Shown in pieces: positions 7,133 through 14,293 of a stretch of 14,420 nt of DNA; the stretch's first letter is position 1; every line of letters starts with the position of its first letter. The position numbers and the translations under genes were made by a program. The DNA is from JBFWNZ01 sp050250795. GTDB taxonomy: Bacteria > Pseudomonadota > Alphaproteobacteria > UBA8366. The notes under the pieces were generated by a model. It saw only the letters and a list, made by a program, of their open reading frames with translations. It made no database searches and was not told the origin of the DNA. Location: positions 1 to 14,420 of the forward strand of contig JBFWNZ010000060.1 in assembly GCA_050250795.1 (NCBI GenBank), given 5' to 3'.

Positions 7133-7972
7133 TCAGTCCCGCAGCAACTCGTTGATCGAGGTCTTGGACCGGGTGCCTTCGTCCACGCGCTTGATGATGA
7201 CGACGCAATAGAGGTTCGGCCCCGGCGTGCCGTCGGCGAGCGGCGTACCCGGCAGCGTGCCCGGCACGACCACCGAATAGGCCGGCACCCGGCCGCGGGT
7301 GACGGCGCCGGTCGTGCGGTCGACGATCTTGGTCGAGGCGCCGATATAGCAGCCCATCGAGATTACCGAGCCTTCCTCGACGATCACGCCCTCCGCCACT
7401 TCCGAGCGCGCCCCGATGAAGCAGTGGTCCTCCACGATCACCGGCCCAGCCTGCAACGGCTCCAGCACGCCGCCGATGCCGGCGCCGCCGGAGATGTGGC
7501 AGTTCTTTCCGATCTGGGCGCAGGAACCGACCGTGGCCCAGGTATCGACCATCGTGCCGCTGCCGACATAGGCGCCCAGATTGACGAAGCTGGGCATCAG
7601 CACCGCGCCCGGCGCGATATAGGCGCTGCGGCGCACGATGCTGCCGGGCACAGCGCGGTAGCCCGCCTTGCGGAACTGCTCGCCCTCCCAGCCCTTGGTC
7701 TTGAGCGGCACCTTGTCCCACCAGGGCGCGCCGTCCGGCCCGCCCTCCATCGGCCACATGTCGTAGAGCCGGAAGGACAGCAGAACCGCCTTCTTCAGCC
7801 ACTGGTTCACGACCCAGCCGCCGGGCCCCTTCTCGGCCACGCGGAGCGCGCCGGAATCGAGCTGGTCGAGCGCACTCTCCACCGCCTCGCGGGTCGCGCC
7901 CTTGGTTGCAGGGGAAATGCCGTCGCGCGCCTCCCAGGCGGCGTCGATCGCGGATTGCAGGTCGGCGGTCAT
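7133..7972 (-). CDS. dapD: 2,3,4,5-tetrahydropyridine-2,6-dicarboxylate N-succinyltransferase
   Basis: 279 residues. It transfers succinyl from succinyl-CoA to tetrahydrodipicolinate in the succinylase branch of diaminopimelate synthesis. An N-terminal helical domain (about 1-100, with DKVPLKTKGWEGEQFRKAG near its end) precedes the left-handed beta-helix. Hexapeptide repeats run from about 112 to 235 (IAPGAVLMPSFVNLGAYVG, GAGIGGVLEPLQAGPVIVED, FIGARSEVAEGVIV, ISMGCYIGASTKIVD). The ATG at 7972 gives the family N-terminus MTADLQSAIDAAWEARDGI. An in-frame start at 8077 would add 35 residues lying over the predicted promoter and is rejected. GGGA lies about 7 bases upstream of the ATG. Confidence 0.96.
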   Translation of the reverse strand: MTADLQSAIDAAWEARDGISPATKGATREAVESALDQLDSGALRVAEKGPGGWVVNQWLKKAVLLSFRLYDMWPMEGGPDGAPWWDKVPLKTKGWEGEQFRKAGYRAVPGSIVRRSAYIAPGAVLMPSFVNLGAYVGSGTMVDTWATVGSCAQIGKNCHISGGAGIGGVLEPLQAGPVIVEDHCFIGARSEVAEGVIVEEGSVISMGCYIGASTKIVDRTTGAVTRGRVPAYSVVVPGTLPGTPLADGTPGPNLYCVVIIKRVDEGTRSKTSINELLRD

Positions 7973-8011
7973 CGTGTATCCCGTGGAATCTGTCGGAAAA
8001 GCTCGGGCCGC

Positions 8012-8040
8012 ACGATGGACAGCGCCACCGCCCGAGTCAA
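8012..8040 (-). promoter_or_regulatory. Putative promoter of dapD-dapE-membrane protein unit
   Basis: Read on the minus strand, TTGACT (8040-8035) is followed after 17 bases by CATCGT (8017-8012). The -35 is a 5/6 match and the -10 is weak. A start near 8005 would leave about 33 bases of leader. It implies that dapD is transcribed independently of the argB unit beyond the Fic gene. Confidence 0.4.
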
Positions 8041-8085
8041 GCCGAGGCGGCGAGGGAAGGAGTTGATCGCTCCCCACGCATTAAA

Positions 8086-8139
8086 TGCAATTGATAACTG
8101 ATATTTGGTCAATTAAATTGTGACATCTGGTCAATTGCA
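8086..8139 (+). promoter_or_regulatory. AT-rich promoter/operator of the Fic gene with repeated TCAATT half-sites
   Basis: TTGATA (8091-8096), a 17-base spacer and TAAATT (8114-8119) form a possible promoter. Over it lie two direct copies of TGGTCAATT (8106-8114 and 8128-8136), 22 bases apart or about two helical turns. A perfect inverted pair TGCAATTGA (8086-8094) / TCAATTGCA (8131-8139) and a CAATT-A-AATTG dyad (8110-8120) are also present. Together there are three TCAATT half-sites, one of them inverted. The segment is far more AT-rich than its flanks and probably arrived with the fic gene. Confidence 0.5.
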
Positions 8140-8154
8140 GAATGTATATGAAGC

Positions 8155-9306
8155 ATGCTGTACACCTATCGTTCTCTCGATGACGCGGAAAAGCGTGTCC
8201 TGGAGCGTATCGTCAAGCTTCGTGACGACCTCCGTTATTACGTCGCGCAAGAACCCAAACGTTGGACCGGGCTTCTGGCACGAATGACGCGCGCCCGCGC
8301 ACTCCGCGCATCTAACAGCATCGAAGGGATCAACGTATCCCAGGAGGACGCGATCGCGGCGGTCGATGGCGAAGACCCGGGCGAGGCCGACCGGGCGACG
8401 TGGCGGGCCGTGGTCGGCTATCAAAGCGCCATGACCTACATCCTACAGCGATGCCGGGACCGTGATTTCCAGTTCAGCAAGGACACCATCCTGGCCATCC
8501 ACTTCATGATCTCCCAGCACGATCTAGACGCGAACCCAGGGAATTTCCGTCGCGGCTGGGTCGGCGTTCGGAATACACAAACCGGCGATGTGGTCCATGA
8601 AGGTGTCGATCGCGAACTCCTTGACCCCCTCATGGAAGAACTCGTCGATTATCTTAACGAGGAATCTGATGGCCCGATCGAGCTAAAGGCGGCCATGGCA
8701 CATCTGAACCTGACGCTCTTACATCCATTCTCGGACGGCAACGGACGCACCGCCCGATGCTTGCAAACCGCCGTTCTAGCGAACGACGGGATCATGGCGC
8801 CTGAGTTTGCGAGCATTGAAGAATACATCGGACGCCACCAGCAAACCTACTATGACGTTCTGGCCTATACCGGCGGCGGTGGTTGGCATCCTGGTCGGGA
8901 TCCCCAGCGGTGGGTACGTTTCTGTTTAACGGGGCACTACCGACAAAGCCAAACTCTGCTGCGCCGAAACGCTGAAATCGGCATGGTGTATGATGATCTG
9001 TGCGCGCTGATCCGTCATGCCGGTTTGCAAGAGCGCATGGCCCTCGGCCTGATCGAGGCCGCATTCGGGGCGCGAGTGCGGAATGCCTCTTACCGCGTCA
9101 GCACAGACACCTCAAACAATCTGGCCAGCCGCGACCTCAAGCATCTCGTGGATGCCGGGTTCCTTTCAGCCCAGGGGGAAAAGCGCGGTCGGTACTACGT
9201 CGCGAGCCCGGATGTCCTCGCGATACGGAACGCACGCAGACTTAAGAAGGGCAACGACGATCCTTTCGCTGAACCCCCTCTCGCACAACAAGGACGACTT
9301 TTCTAA
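8155..9306 (+). CDS. Fic family protein (AMP-transferase) with C-terminal winged helix
   Basis: 383 residues. The Fic core motif HPFSDGNGRTAR (190-201) is fully canonical, with catalytic His190, Asp194 and the phosphate-binding GNGR loop, so transfer of AMP from ATP to a hydroxyl side chain is expected. An inhibitory motif S-N-S-I-E-G (53-58, with Glu57) lies N-terminal to the core, as in class II Fic proteins, which explains the absence of an antitoxin gene. A target-binding flap is likely around 136-150. Residues about 285-360 look like a winged helix (SRDLKHLVDAGFLSAQGEKRGRYYV), common in this Fic subgroup. An in-frame TGA at 8149-8151 makes the ATG at 8155 the first usable start; no clear Shine-Dalgarno is seen. 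GC and codon choice (TTA, CTA, ACA, AAA present) differ from the neighbours, suggesting horizontal transfer. It overlaps the convergent HAD gene by four bases. Confidence 0.93.
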   Translation: MLYTYRSLDDAEKRVLERIVKLRDDLRYYVAQEPKRWTGLLARMTRARALRASNSIEGINVSQEDAIAAVDGEDPGEADRATWRAVVGYQSAMTYILQRCRDRDFQFSKDTILAIHFMISQHDLDANPGNFRRGWVGVRNTQTGDVVHEGVDRELLDPLMEELVDYLNEESDGPIELKAAMAHLNLTLLHPFSDGNGRTARCLQTAVLANDGIMAPEFASIEEYIGRHQQTYYDVLAYTGGGGWHPGRDPQRWVRFCLTGHYRQSQTLLRRNAEIGMVYDDLCALIRHAGLQERMALGLIEAAFGARVRNASYRVSTDTSNNLASRDLKHLVDAGFLSAQGEKRGRYYVASPDVLAIRNARRLKKGNDDPFAEPPLAQQGRLF

Positions 9307-10049
9307 GACCCCGCCCACTTCTCGGCCGGCCTCGCCCTTGTCGTAGCCGGGATCAGCCCGGTCAGCCAGGCGACCAGGTCGTCTACCGTGTGATGGATAT
9401 GCGCCCCCGGCTCGCCCAGCGCCGATCCGTGCGAGGACCATTGATGCTCGCAGCGCACCCAGACCGTCGTCATGCCCAGCGCATGCGCGGGTTCCAGGTT
9501 GCGAGCGATGTCGTCGACCATGGCGGCGCGGGCCGGCACCAGGCCGAAACGTCGACAGACCGCGTCATAGGTTCCCGCATCGGGCTTCGGCCGGTAGCCC
9601 GATGCCACGATGTCGAAGATGTCCTCGAAATGATGGGCGATGCCGCGCCGCGCCATCACCCGTTCGGCATGCGCGACCGAACCGTTGGTGAACACGATCT
9701 TGCGCCCCGGCAGCCGCCCCAGCGCCGCGTCCAGTTCCGCGCAATGCGGTACCGGCGACACGTCGATGTCGTGCACGAAATGCAGGAAGGAGACGGGGTC
9801 GATGCCGTGGTTGTGCATCAGCCCGTTCATGGTCGTGCCGTGCTCGTGGAAATAGCGCCGCTTCAGCGCCCGTGCCTCTTCCGCATCCAGGCCCAGCAGG
9901 CCCTGGATATAGGCCATCATCTTCCCGTCGATCTGCTCGAACAGGTTGCATTCGGCCGGGTAGAGCGTGTTGTCGAGGTCGAACAGCCAGACATCGACCG
10001 CCGCCGGGTCGAGTCCGCGTCCCGCCGCCTCCGCGCCGCCCTCAGGCAC
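9303..10049 (-). CDS. HAD-superfamily pyrimidine 5'-nucleotidase-like phosphatase
   Basis: 248 residues. The four HAD motifs are visible: FDLDNTLY (23-30, nucleophile Asp24 and acid/base Asp26), FTNGS (120-124), Lys155 in GYRPKPDAGTYD, and MVDD (177-180). An all-helical cap lies between motifs I and II (about 32-105), with NLFEQIDGKMMAYIQ as in the SDT1/PHM8-type pyrimidine 5'-nucleotidases. It probably dephosphorylates a nucleotide or small phosphate ester; the true substrate cannot be read from sequence. The start is GTG at 10049, overlapping the end of argB by eight bases, so the two are translationally linked. The C-terminal tail (ATTRARPAEKWAGS) is low-complexity, and its stop codon overlaps that of the Fic gene. 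Confidence 0.88.
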   Translation of the reverse strand: MPEGGAEAAGRGLDPAAVDVWLFDLDNTLYPAECNLFEQIDGKMMAYIQGLLGLDAEEARALKRRYFHEHGTTMNGLMHNHGIDPVSFLHFVHDIDVSPVPHCAELDAALGRLPGRKIVFTNGSVAHAERVMARRGIAHHFEDIFDIVASGYRPKPDAGTYDAVCRRFGLVPARAAMVDDIARNLEPAHALGMTTVWVRCEHQWSSHGSALGEPGAHIHHTVDDLVAWLTGLIPATTRARPAEKWAGS

Positions 10050-10965
10050 GGATCAGCGTGCCCGAGCCATGCTCGGTGAAGATCTCCAGCAGCACGCCAT
10101 GCGGCACGCGGCCGTCGATGATCACCGCGCCGTCCACGCCGCGCGCCACCGCGTCGATGCAGGTCTCGACCTTGGGGATCATGCCGCCGGTGAGCGTGCC
10201 GTCCGCCATATAGCCCTTGGCCTGCTCCACCGTCATTTCGGGAATCAGGTTGCGGGACTTGTCGAGCACGCCCGCGACATCGGTCAGCAGCAGCAGGCGG
10301 GTGGCGTTGGTCGCGCCCGCGATGGCGCCGGCGACCGTGTCGGCGTTGATGTTGAAGGTCTGGCCGTTGGCGTCCAGGCCGATGGGCGCGATCACCGGGA
10401 TGATCTCGGTGCTTTTCAGCGTCTCGATGATATGCGGATCGACCCGGTCGGGATCGCCGACGAAACCCAGATCGATCACCCGCTCGATGTTGGAATCCGG
10501 GTCGCGCTTGGTGCGGCTCAGCTTCTTCACCGTGATCAGGTTCGCATCCTTGCCCGACAGGCCGACCGCCCGGCCGCCGGCCGCCGTGATCTCGGCCACC
10601 AGCTGCTTGTTGATCTGGCCCGACAGCACCATCTCGACGATGTCCATGGTCGGCCGGTCGGTGACCCGCAGCCCGTCCACGAACTCGCTCTTTACCTGCA
10701 TCTTCTCCAGCATGCGGCCGATCTGCGGGCCGCCGCCATGCACCACCACCGGATGGATGCCGACCTGCTTCAGCAGCACGATGTCGCGCGCGAAATCCGC
10801 CGCCAGCGAATCGTCGCCCATCGCATGGCCGCCGAACTTGATGACGAAGGTCTTGCCGGCATAGCGGCGCATATAGGGCAGTGCCTCGGTCAGGATGCTG
10901 GCCTCGGACAGCCAGTGTTCCCGGTCCCGGATGGGCTTCGCCCCGCTGCTTACGGCTTCGCTCAT
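10042..10965 (-). CDS. argB: Acetylglutamate kinase
   Basis: 307 residues. It phosphorylates N-acetylglutamate, the second step of arginine synthesis. ATP and substrate sites are seen as VIKFGGHAM (41-49) and HPVVVHGGGPQIG (71-83), followed by VDGLRVTD and the C-terminal GGMIPKVETC block. The protein has an N-terminal extension (REHWLSEASILTEALPYMRR, 15-34) ahead of the kinase core. In characterised family members such a helix goes with the hexameric, arginine-inhibited form, so feedback inhibition is likely but inferred. The ATG at 10965 has a strong GGGAGG a few bases upstream. It follows engB by 27 bases, so it may be the distal part of the rpmH operon. Confidence 0.97.
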   Translation of the reverse strand: MSEAVSSGAKPIRDREHWLSEASILTEALPYMRRYAGKTFVIKFGGHAMGDDSLAADFARDIVLLKQVGIHPVVVHGGGPQIGRMLEKMQVKSEFVDGLRVTDRPTMDIVEMVLSGQINKQLVAEITAAGGRAVGLSGKDANLITVKKLSRTKRDPDSNIERVIDLGFVGDPDRVDPHIIETLKSTEIIPVIAPIGLDANGQTFNINADTVAGAIAGATNATRLLLLTDVAGVLDKSRNLIPEMTVEQAKGYMADGTLTGGMIPKVETCIDAVARGVDGAVIIDGRVPHGVLLEIFTEHGSGTLIRA

Positions 10966-10992
10966 GGCTTCCTCCCTTGGCGCGGGCGCACT

Positions 10993-11670
10993 CTAACCCA
11001 GCGCTGCGTCCCTCGCCAACGCCGCCAGGGCGGCCCGCAATTCCGGGATGCCCTCGCCGGTGCGGGCGCTGGTCGCCAGCACCTGCTGCATCGCCGCCGG
11101 GTGCTTCAGCAGGTCGCGCTGCAGCCCTTGCACCAGCGCGCCGCGCTCTGCGGCGGGCACCTTGTCGGCCTTGGTCAACACGATCTGATAGACCACGGCG
11201 GCTGTGTCCAGCATCTTCATCAAGTCGCGGTCGCTGGGCTTCAGCCCATGCCGCGCGTCGATCAGCAGGCAGAGCCGGCGCAGCACCGGGCGACCCTTGA
11301 GATAGGCCTGGATCAGCGCGTTCCAGCGCTTGATCGCCGTCTTTGGCGCCGCCGCGAAGCCGTAACCCGGCATGTCGACCAGGATCAGCCGCCCGCCCAT
11401 ATCGAAGAAGTTGATCTCGCGGGTGCGCCCGGGCGTGTTCGAGGTGCGCGCCAGCATCTTGCGCCCGGTCAGCGCGTTGATCAGCGACGACTTGCCGACA
11501 TTCGAGCGCCCGGCAAAAGCGACCTCGGGCTGGGCGTACTCCGGCAGGCCGCGCGCGTCGACGGCGCCGGACAGGAAGCGCGACTCCTGTGCGAACAGAA
11601 GCCGCCCGTCCTCCAGCCCGGCCTCGTCGGTCAGGCCTTCGACGTGCCCATCTGCTTCGTGATCGCCCAT
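10993..11670 (-). CDS. engB: Ribosome biogenesis GTPase YsxC/EngB
   Basis: 225 residues with the chosen start. It is a TRAFAC-class GTPase needed for late assembly of the large ribosomal subunit. The nucleotide motifs are in order: G1 GRSNVGKS (54-61), G2 region SNTPGRTREINFF (77-89), G3 DMPGYG (99-104), G4 TKAD (166-169) and G5 TSA (200-202). The frame is open to 11853, but most of that lies inside yidC. The ATG at 11670 overlaps yidC by 40 bases and has no evident Shine-Dalgarno. A CTG at 11634 forms a CTGA overlap with the yidC stop and would give 213 residues starting just before TDEAGLEDGRLLFAQ, closer to the usual family length. The start is therefore uncertain. Confidence 0.93.
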   Translation of the reverse strand: MGDHEADGHVEGLTDEAGLEDGRLLFAQESRFLSGAVDARGLPEYAQPEVAFAGRSNVGKSSLINALTGRKMLARTSNTPGRTREINFFDMGGRLILVDMPGYGFAAAPKTAIKRWNALIQAYLKGRPVLRRLCLLIDARHGLKPSDRDLMKMLDTAAVVYQIVLTKADKVPAAERGALVQGLQRDLLKHPAAMQQVLATSARTGEGIPELRAALAALARDAALG

Positions 11671-13394
11671 TGCTGGCCCATCGACAGAACGTTGTTCCAT
11701 GCCCAGTAGATCACCAGGCCGGCCGGGAACGGCGCCAGGACGAAGGTGAAGATCAGCGGCATGAACATGAAGATCTTCGCCTGAATCGGATCCTGCGGCG
11801 CCGGATTCAGCCGCATCTGCAGGAACATCGTGATGCCCATGATGATCGGCCACAGTCCGATATTCACGATCCCCAGCGAGGTCGGTACATCCCAGGGCAC
11901 CAACCCGAACAGGGTCAGCAGACCCAGCGGGTCGGGCGCGGAAAGATCCTTGATCCAGCCATAGAAAGCCGCGTGCCGCATCTCGATGGTCACGAAGATG
12001 ACCTTGTAGAGCGCGAAGAAGACCGGAATCTGGATCAGCACCGGCAGACAGCCTGCCGCCGGGTTGACGCCCTCGCTACGGTACAGCCCCATCAACTCCT
12101 GGTTCATCCGTGCGCGGTCGTCGCCATGGCGCTCGCGCAGCTGCTGCATCTTGGGCTGCAACAGCTTCATCTTGTTCATGGCGCGATAGGACTTGTTCGC
12201 CAGCGGGTAGAACAGCAGCTTGATGATCACGGTCAGCGCCATGATCGCGAGGCCGAAATTGCCCAGATGCGTGTTCAGCCAGTCGAGCGCCAGGAACATC
12301 GGCTTGGTGAGGAAATAGAACCAGCCGAAATCCACGGCGAGGTCGAACCGGGCGACGCCCAGCGTCTCCTCGTAGCGGTCCAGCAGCTTCGCTTCCTTGG
12401 CGCCGGCGAACACCCGGCCGACGGACTCGACGGTCTCGCCCGGCGCCACCTGCCGCGCATCGCCCAGGTAATCGGCCTGATACTGATCGAAGCTGCCGCG
12501 CTTGCCCGCGACGAAGCTGGTGCGCACTTCGCTGCCCGCATCCGGCACCAGGGCGACCAGCCAGTATTTGTCGGTGATGCCGAGCCAGCCGCCGGTCGTG
12601 GGCTGGCGCACCACCTTCTCCTCGACCAGATCCTTGTACTTGATCTCTTTCAGCTTGCCGTCGAAGACGCCCAGCAGCCCCTCATGCAGGATGAAATAAC
12701 CGTCCGTGTGCGGCGTGCCCGTGCGCGATACGAGCCCGTAAGGCGCGAGGCTGACCGCCGCGGCGCCGGCGTTTCGCACGCGCTGCGTCACCGTGATCAT
12801 GAAATTGCGGTCGATGGCGAACTGCTTCTCGAACACCAGCCCCGCCCCGTTATCCCAGGTCAGCGTGACCGGCGTGTCCGGGGTCAGGCGCTGACCGTCC
12901 GCCTGCCACTGCGTGTTCGGGCCCGGCACGTTCACACCCTGCGCCAGCCAGCCATGATCGGCGTAATAGGGCTGCTCGGTGCCGGTCGGCCACAGCAACG
13001 CGATGTTCGGGCTGCCGCTATCGACGGTGGTGCGATAGTCCTTGAGCACGATGTCGTCGATCCGCCCGCCCTGCAGCGCGATGGAGCCGGACACGCGCGG
13101 CGTGTCGATGCGGATGCGGCCGCCGGTGGCCAGCACCGCCTCGCGCGTCTGCGCGGCGGCGGCGGCCGGTGCAGTCGGGGTGTGGGTGACGCCCAGCTGC
13201 GGCACCGCCTGTCCGTCCCCCAAGGCCGGCGGCGCGCCGGGCGCGGGCTGGGCTTCGGCGCCGGCCTGCTGCTCGGCCGCCCGCTCTGCCGCCAGCTTGC
13301 GCTCCGCCTGCGGGGCAGCGATCAGGAAGTTGTAGCCAAGCAGGATGACGATCGACAGCACGACCGCGAGGATGAGGTTCTTCTGTTCCATCAT
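11631..13394 (-). CDS. yidC: Membrane protein insertase YidC
   Basis: 587 residues. It inserts and folds inner-membrane proteins, alone or with SecYEG. An N-terminal membrane anchor (about 7-26, LILAVVLSIVILLGYNFLIA) and an Ala/Pro/Gln-rich linker (28-85) precede a periplasmic beta-sandwich domain (about 86-345). The insertase domain follows (about 375-580). In it, FYPLANKSYRAMNKMKLLQP (394-413) contains the conserved groove arginine, Arg404, and the cytoplasmic coiled hairpin follows it. The remaining core membrane helices come after, ending with AGLVIYWAWNNVLSMGQQW. The ATG at 13394 overlaps the yidD stop as ATGA, which supports this start over the second Met one codon later. The long Gram-negative form with a large periplasmic domain agrees with a proteobacterium. 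Confidence 0.97.
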   Translation of the reverse strand: MMEQKNLILAVVLSIVILLGYNFLIAAPQAERKLAAERAAEQQAGAEAQPAPGAPPALGDGQAVPQLGVTHTPTAPAAAAAQTREAVLATGGRIRIDTPRVSGSIALQGGRIDDIVLKDYRTTVDSGSPNIALLWPTGTEQPYYADHGWLAQGVNVPGPNTQWQADGQRLTPDTPVTLTWDNGAGLVFEKQFAIDRNFMITVTQRVRNAGAAAVSLAPYGLVSRTGTPHTDGYFILHEGLLGVFDGKLKEIKYKDLVEEKVVRQPTTGGWLGITDKYWLVALVPDAGSEVRTSFVAGKRGSFDQYQADYLGDARQVAPGETVESVGRVFAGAKEAKLLDRYEETLGVARFDLAVDFGWFYFLTKPMFLALDWLNTHLGNFGLAIMALTVIIKLLFYPLANKSYRAMNKMKLLQPKMQQLRERHGDDRARMNQELMGLYRSEGVNPAAGCLPVLIQIPVFFALYKVIFVTIEMRHAAFYGWIKDLSAPDPLGLLTLFGLVPWDVPTSLGIVNIGLWPIIMGITMFLQMRLNPAPQDPIQAKIFMFMPLIFTFVLAPFPAGLVIYWAWNNVLSMGQQWAITKQMGTSKA

Positions 13395-13681
13395 GACGTT
13401 GGTTCACCCGCACCGGGAATGCTGGAGGATTGCCGCCTGAGGGGTTGCGGCACCGGATCGTAGCCCGCCCCGCCCAGGGGATGGCAGCGCGACAGGCGAC
13501 GCAGCGCCAGCCAGCTTCCCCGGACCGGACCGTGGACTTGAATGGCTTCGTCGGCATAGGCCGAGCAACTCGGCAGATAGCGGCACTGACCGGCGGCGAG
13601 CGGCGCCAGGAACAGCTGATAGCCGCGGATCGCGCCCCGCAACAGCCGGCTCGTCGCACTCTTCATGCCTGCGCTCTGCAT
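13391..13681 (-). CDS. yidD: Membrane protein insertion efficiency factor YidD
   Basis: 96 residues from the chosen start. It is a small membrane-associated helper of YidC. Family features present are the amphipathic N-terminal helix (RLLRGAIRGYQLFLAPL, 12-28), the CRYLPSCSAYADEAI block with Cys33 and Cys39, and CHPLGGAGYDPVP (66-78). The start at 13681 has GGAG nine bases upstream; a second ATG at 13666 (MKSATSR) is a good alternative giving 91 residues. The stop overlaps yidC as ATGA. The longer open frame to 13741 runs into rnpA and is rejected. Confidence 0.95.
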   Translation of the reverse strand: MQSAGMKSATSRLLRGAIRGYQLFLAPLAAGQCRYLPSCSAYADEAIQVHGPVRGSWLALRRLSRCHPLGGAGYDPVPQPLRRQSSSIPGAGEPTS

Positions 13682-13730
13682 CGATGCCGACTCCGTCAAG
13701 CCGTCCGGAATGCTGCGGCTCCTGCCGCGT

Positions 13731-14090
13731 TCAATCCGCACGCCATGTGCCGAGGCGTTTCAAGGCCCCTTCGAGATCCGCGAGGAGAGCCGGAAAAGGT
13801 CGCGTCAGCGTTGCCTGCCGGGCGATCACGACGTAATCGAACCCCGGCGCGGCGTGCAGAGGGATAACCGCCTGGACGGCGGCGCGCAAGCGCCGTCGCG
13901 CCCGGTTGCGGGCGACGGCGTTTCCGACCTTGCGGCTGGCGGTAAAACCGATACGCGGCGCAATCGCCGGCATTCCATCCATGGTCTCGCGCACCTGCAG
14001 CACAAGCCCCGGGGCAGCGGCCTTCCGCCGCCCCGCGGCCACGCGCAGGAACTCGGTCCGCCGCTTCAGTCGCTCGACGGCGGCGGGCAT
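13731..14090 (-). CDS. rnpA: Ribonuclease P protein component
   Basis: 119 residues. It is the protein subunit of RNase P, which assists the RNA subunit in maturing tRNA 5' ends. The signature RNR region GFTASRKVGNAVARNRARRRLR-like block covers 48-69, and the N-terminal LKRRTEFLRVAAGRR (8-22) is the usual start region. The ATG at 14090 lies four bases after the rpmH stop; the Shine-Dalgarno (AGG) is weak, consistent with coupling to rpmH. An in-frame start at 14147 would lie inside rpmH and add 19 residues out of family pattern. The gene ends 49 bases before the yidD start. Confidence 0.96.
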   Translation of the reverse strand: MPAAVERLKRRTEFLRVAAGRRKAAAPGLVLQVRETMDGMPAIAPRIGFTASRKVGNAVARNRARRRLRAAVQAVIPLHAAPGFDYVVIARQATLTRPFPALLADLEGALKRLGTWRAD

Positions 14091-14094
14091 CGAC

Positions 14095-14229
14095 CTAGGC
14101 GGAGAGCCGCTTGCGACCCTTCGCACGGCGGCGGGCAAGCACGGCACGACCGTTCTTGGTCGCCATGCGGGCGCGGAAGCCGTGGCGCCGCTTGCGGACG
14201 AGGCGGCTCGGTTGATAAGTGCGTTTCAC
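14095..14229 (-). CDS. rpmH: 50S ribosomal protein L34
   Basis: 44 residues, the standard length. The translation MKRTYQPSRLVRKRRHGF followed by RARMATKNGRAVLARRRAKG and RKRLSA is a textbook L34: strongly basic, with the conserved KRTYQPS start and the RHGFRARM core. The start codon is GTG at 14229, with GGGAG about 8 bases upstream. It is the first gene of the rpmH-rnpA-yidD-yidC-engB cluster and is driven by the near-consensus promoter at 14265-14293. Confidence 0.98.
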   Translation of the reverse strand: MKRTYQPSRLVRKRRHGFRARMATKNGRAVLARRRAKGRKRLSA

Positions 14230-14264
14230 GAAATCTCTCCCAACACGGGACTGGGTCGGGCGGG

Positions 14265-14293
14265 TGTATAGGGGCGGGGCGCCGCGCTGTCAA
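14265..14293 (-). promoter_or_regulatory. Strong promoter of the rpmH operon
   Basis: Read on the minus strand, a perfect TTGACA (14293-14288), a 17-base GC-rich spacer and TATACA (14270-14265, 5/6) form the best sigma-70 promoter in the window. The predicted start is near 14258, giving a leader of about 28 bases that contains the rpmH ribosome site. A strong promoter fits a ribosomal protein gene. Confidence 0.85.

Noticed and set aside
7973..8077. Upstream in-frame start for dapD
   Set aside because: Adds 35 non-family residues and overlaps the predicted dapD promoter.
6331..8101. Two long plus-strand frames (6331-7155 and 6962-8101) opposite dapE and dapD
   Set aside because: Antisense shadows of DapE and DapD with His/Arg/Asp-rich composition.
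9967..11709. 580-residue plus-strand open frame opposite argB and engB
   Set aside because: GC-rich antisense shadow: composition dominated by Arg/His/Gln/Asp/Ala with no domain, while the minus strand encodes clear ArgB and EngB.
11589..13463. 624-residue plus-strand open frame opposite yidC
   Set aside because: Same antisense artefact; the minus strand encodes full-length YidC with all features.
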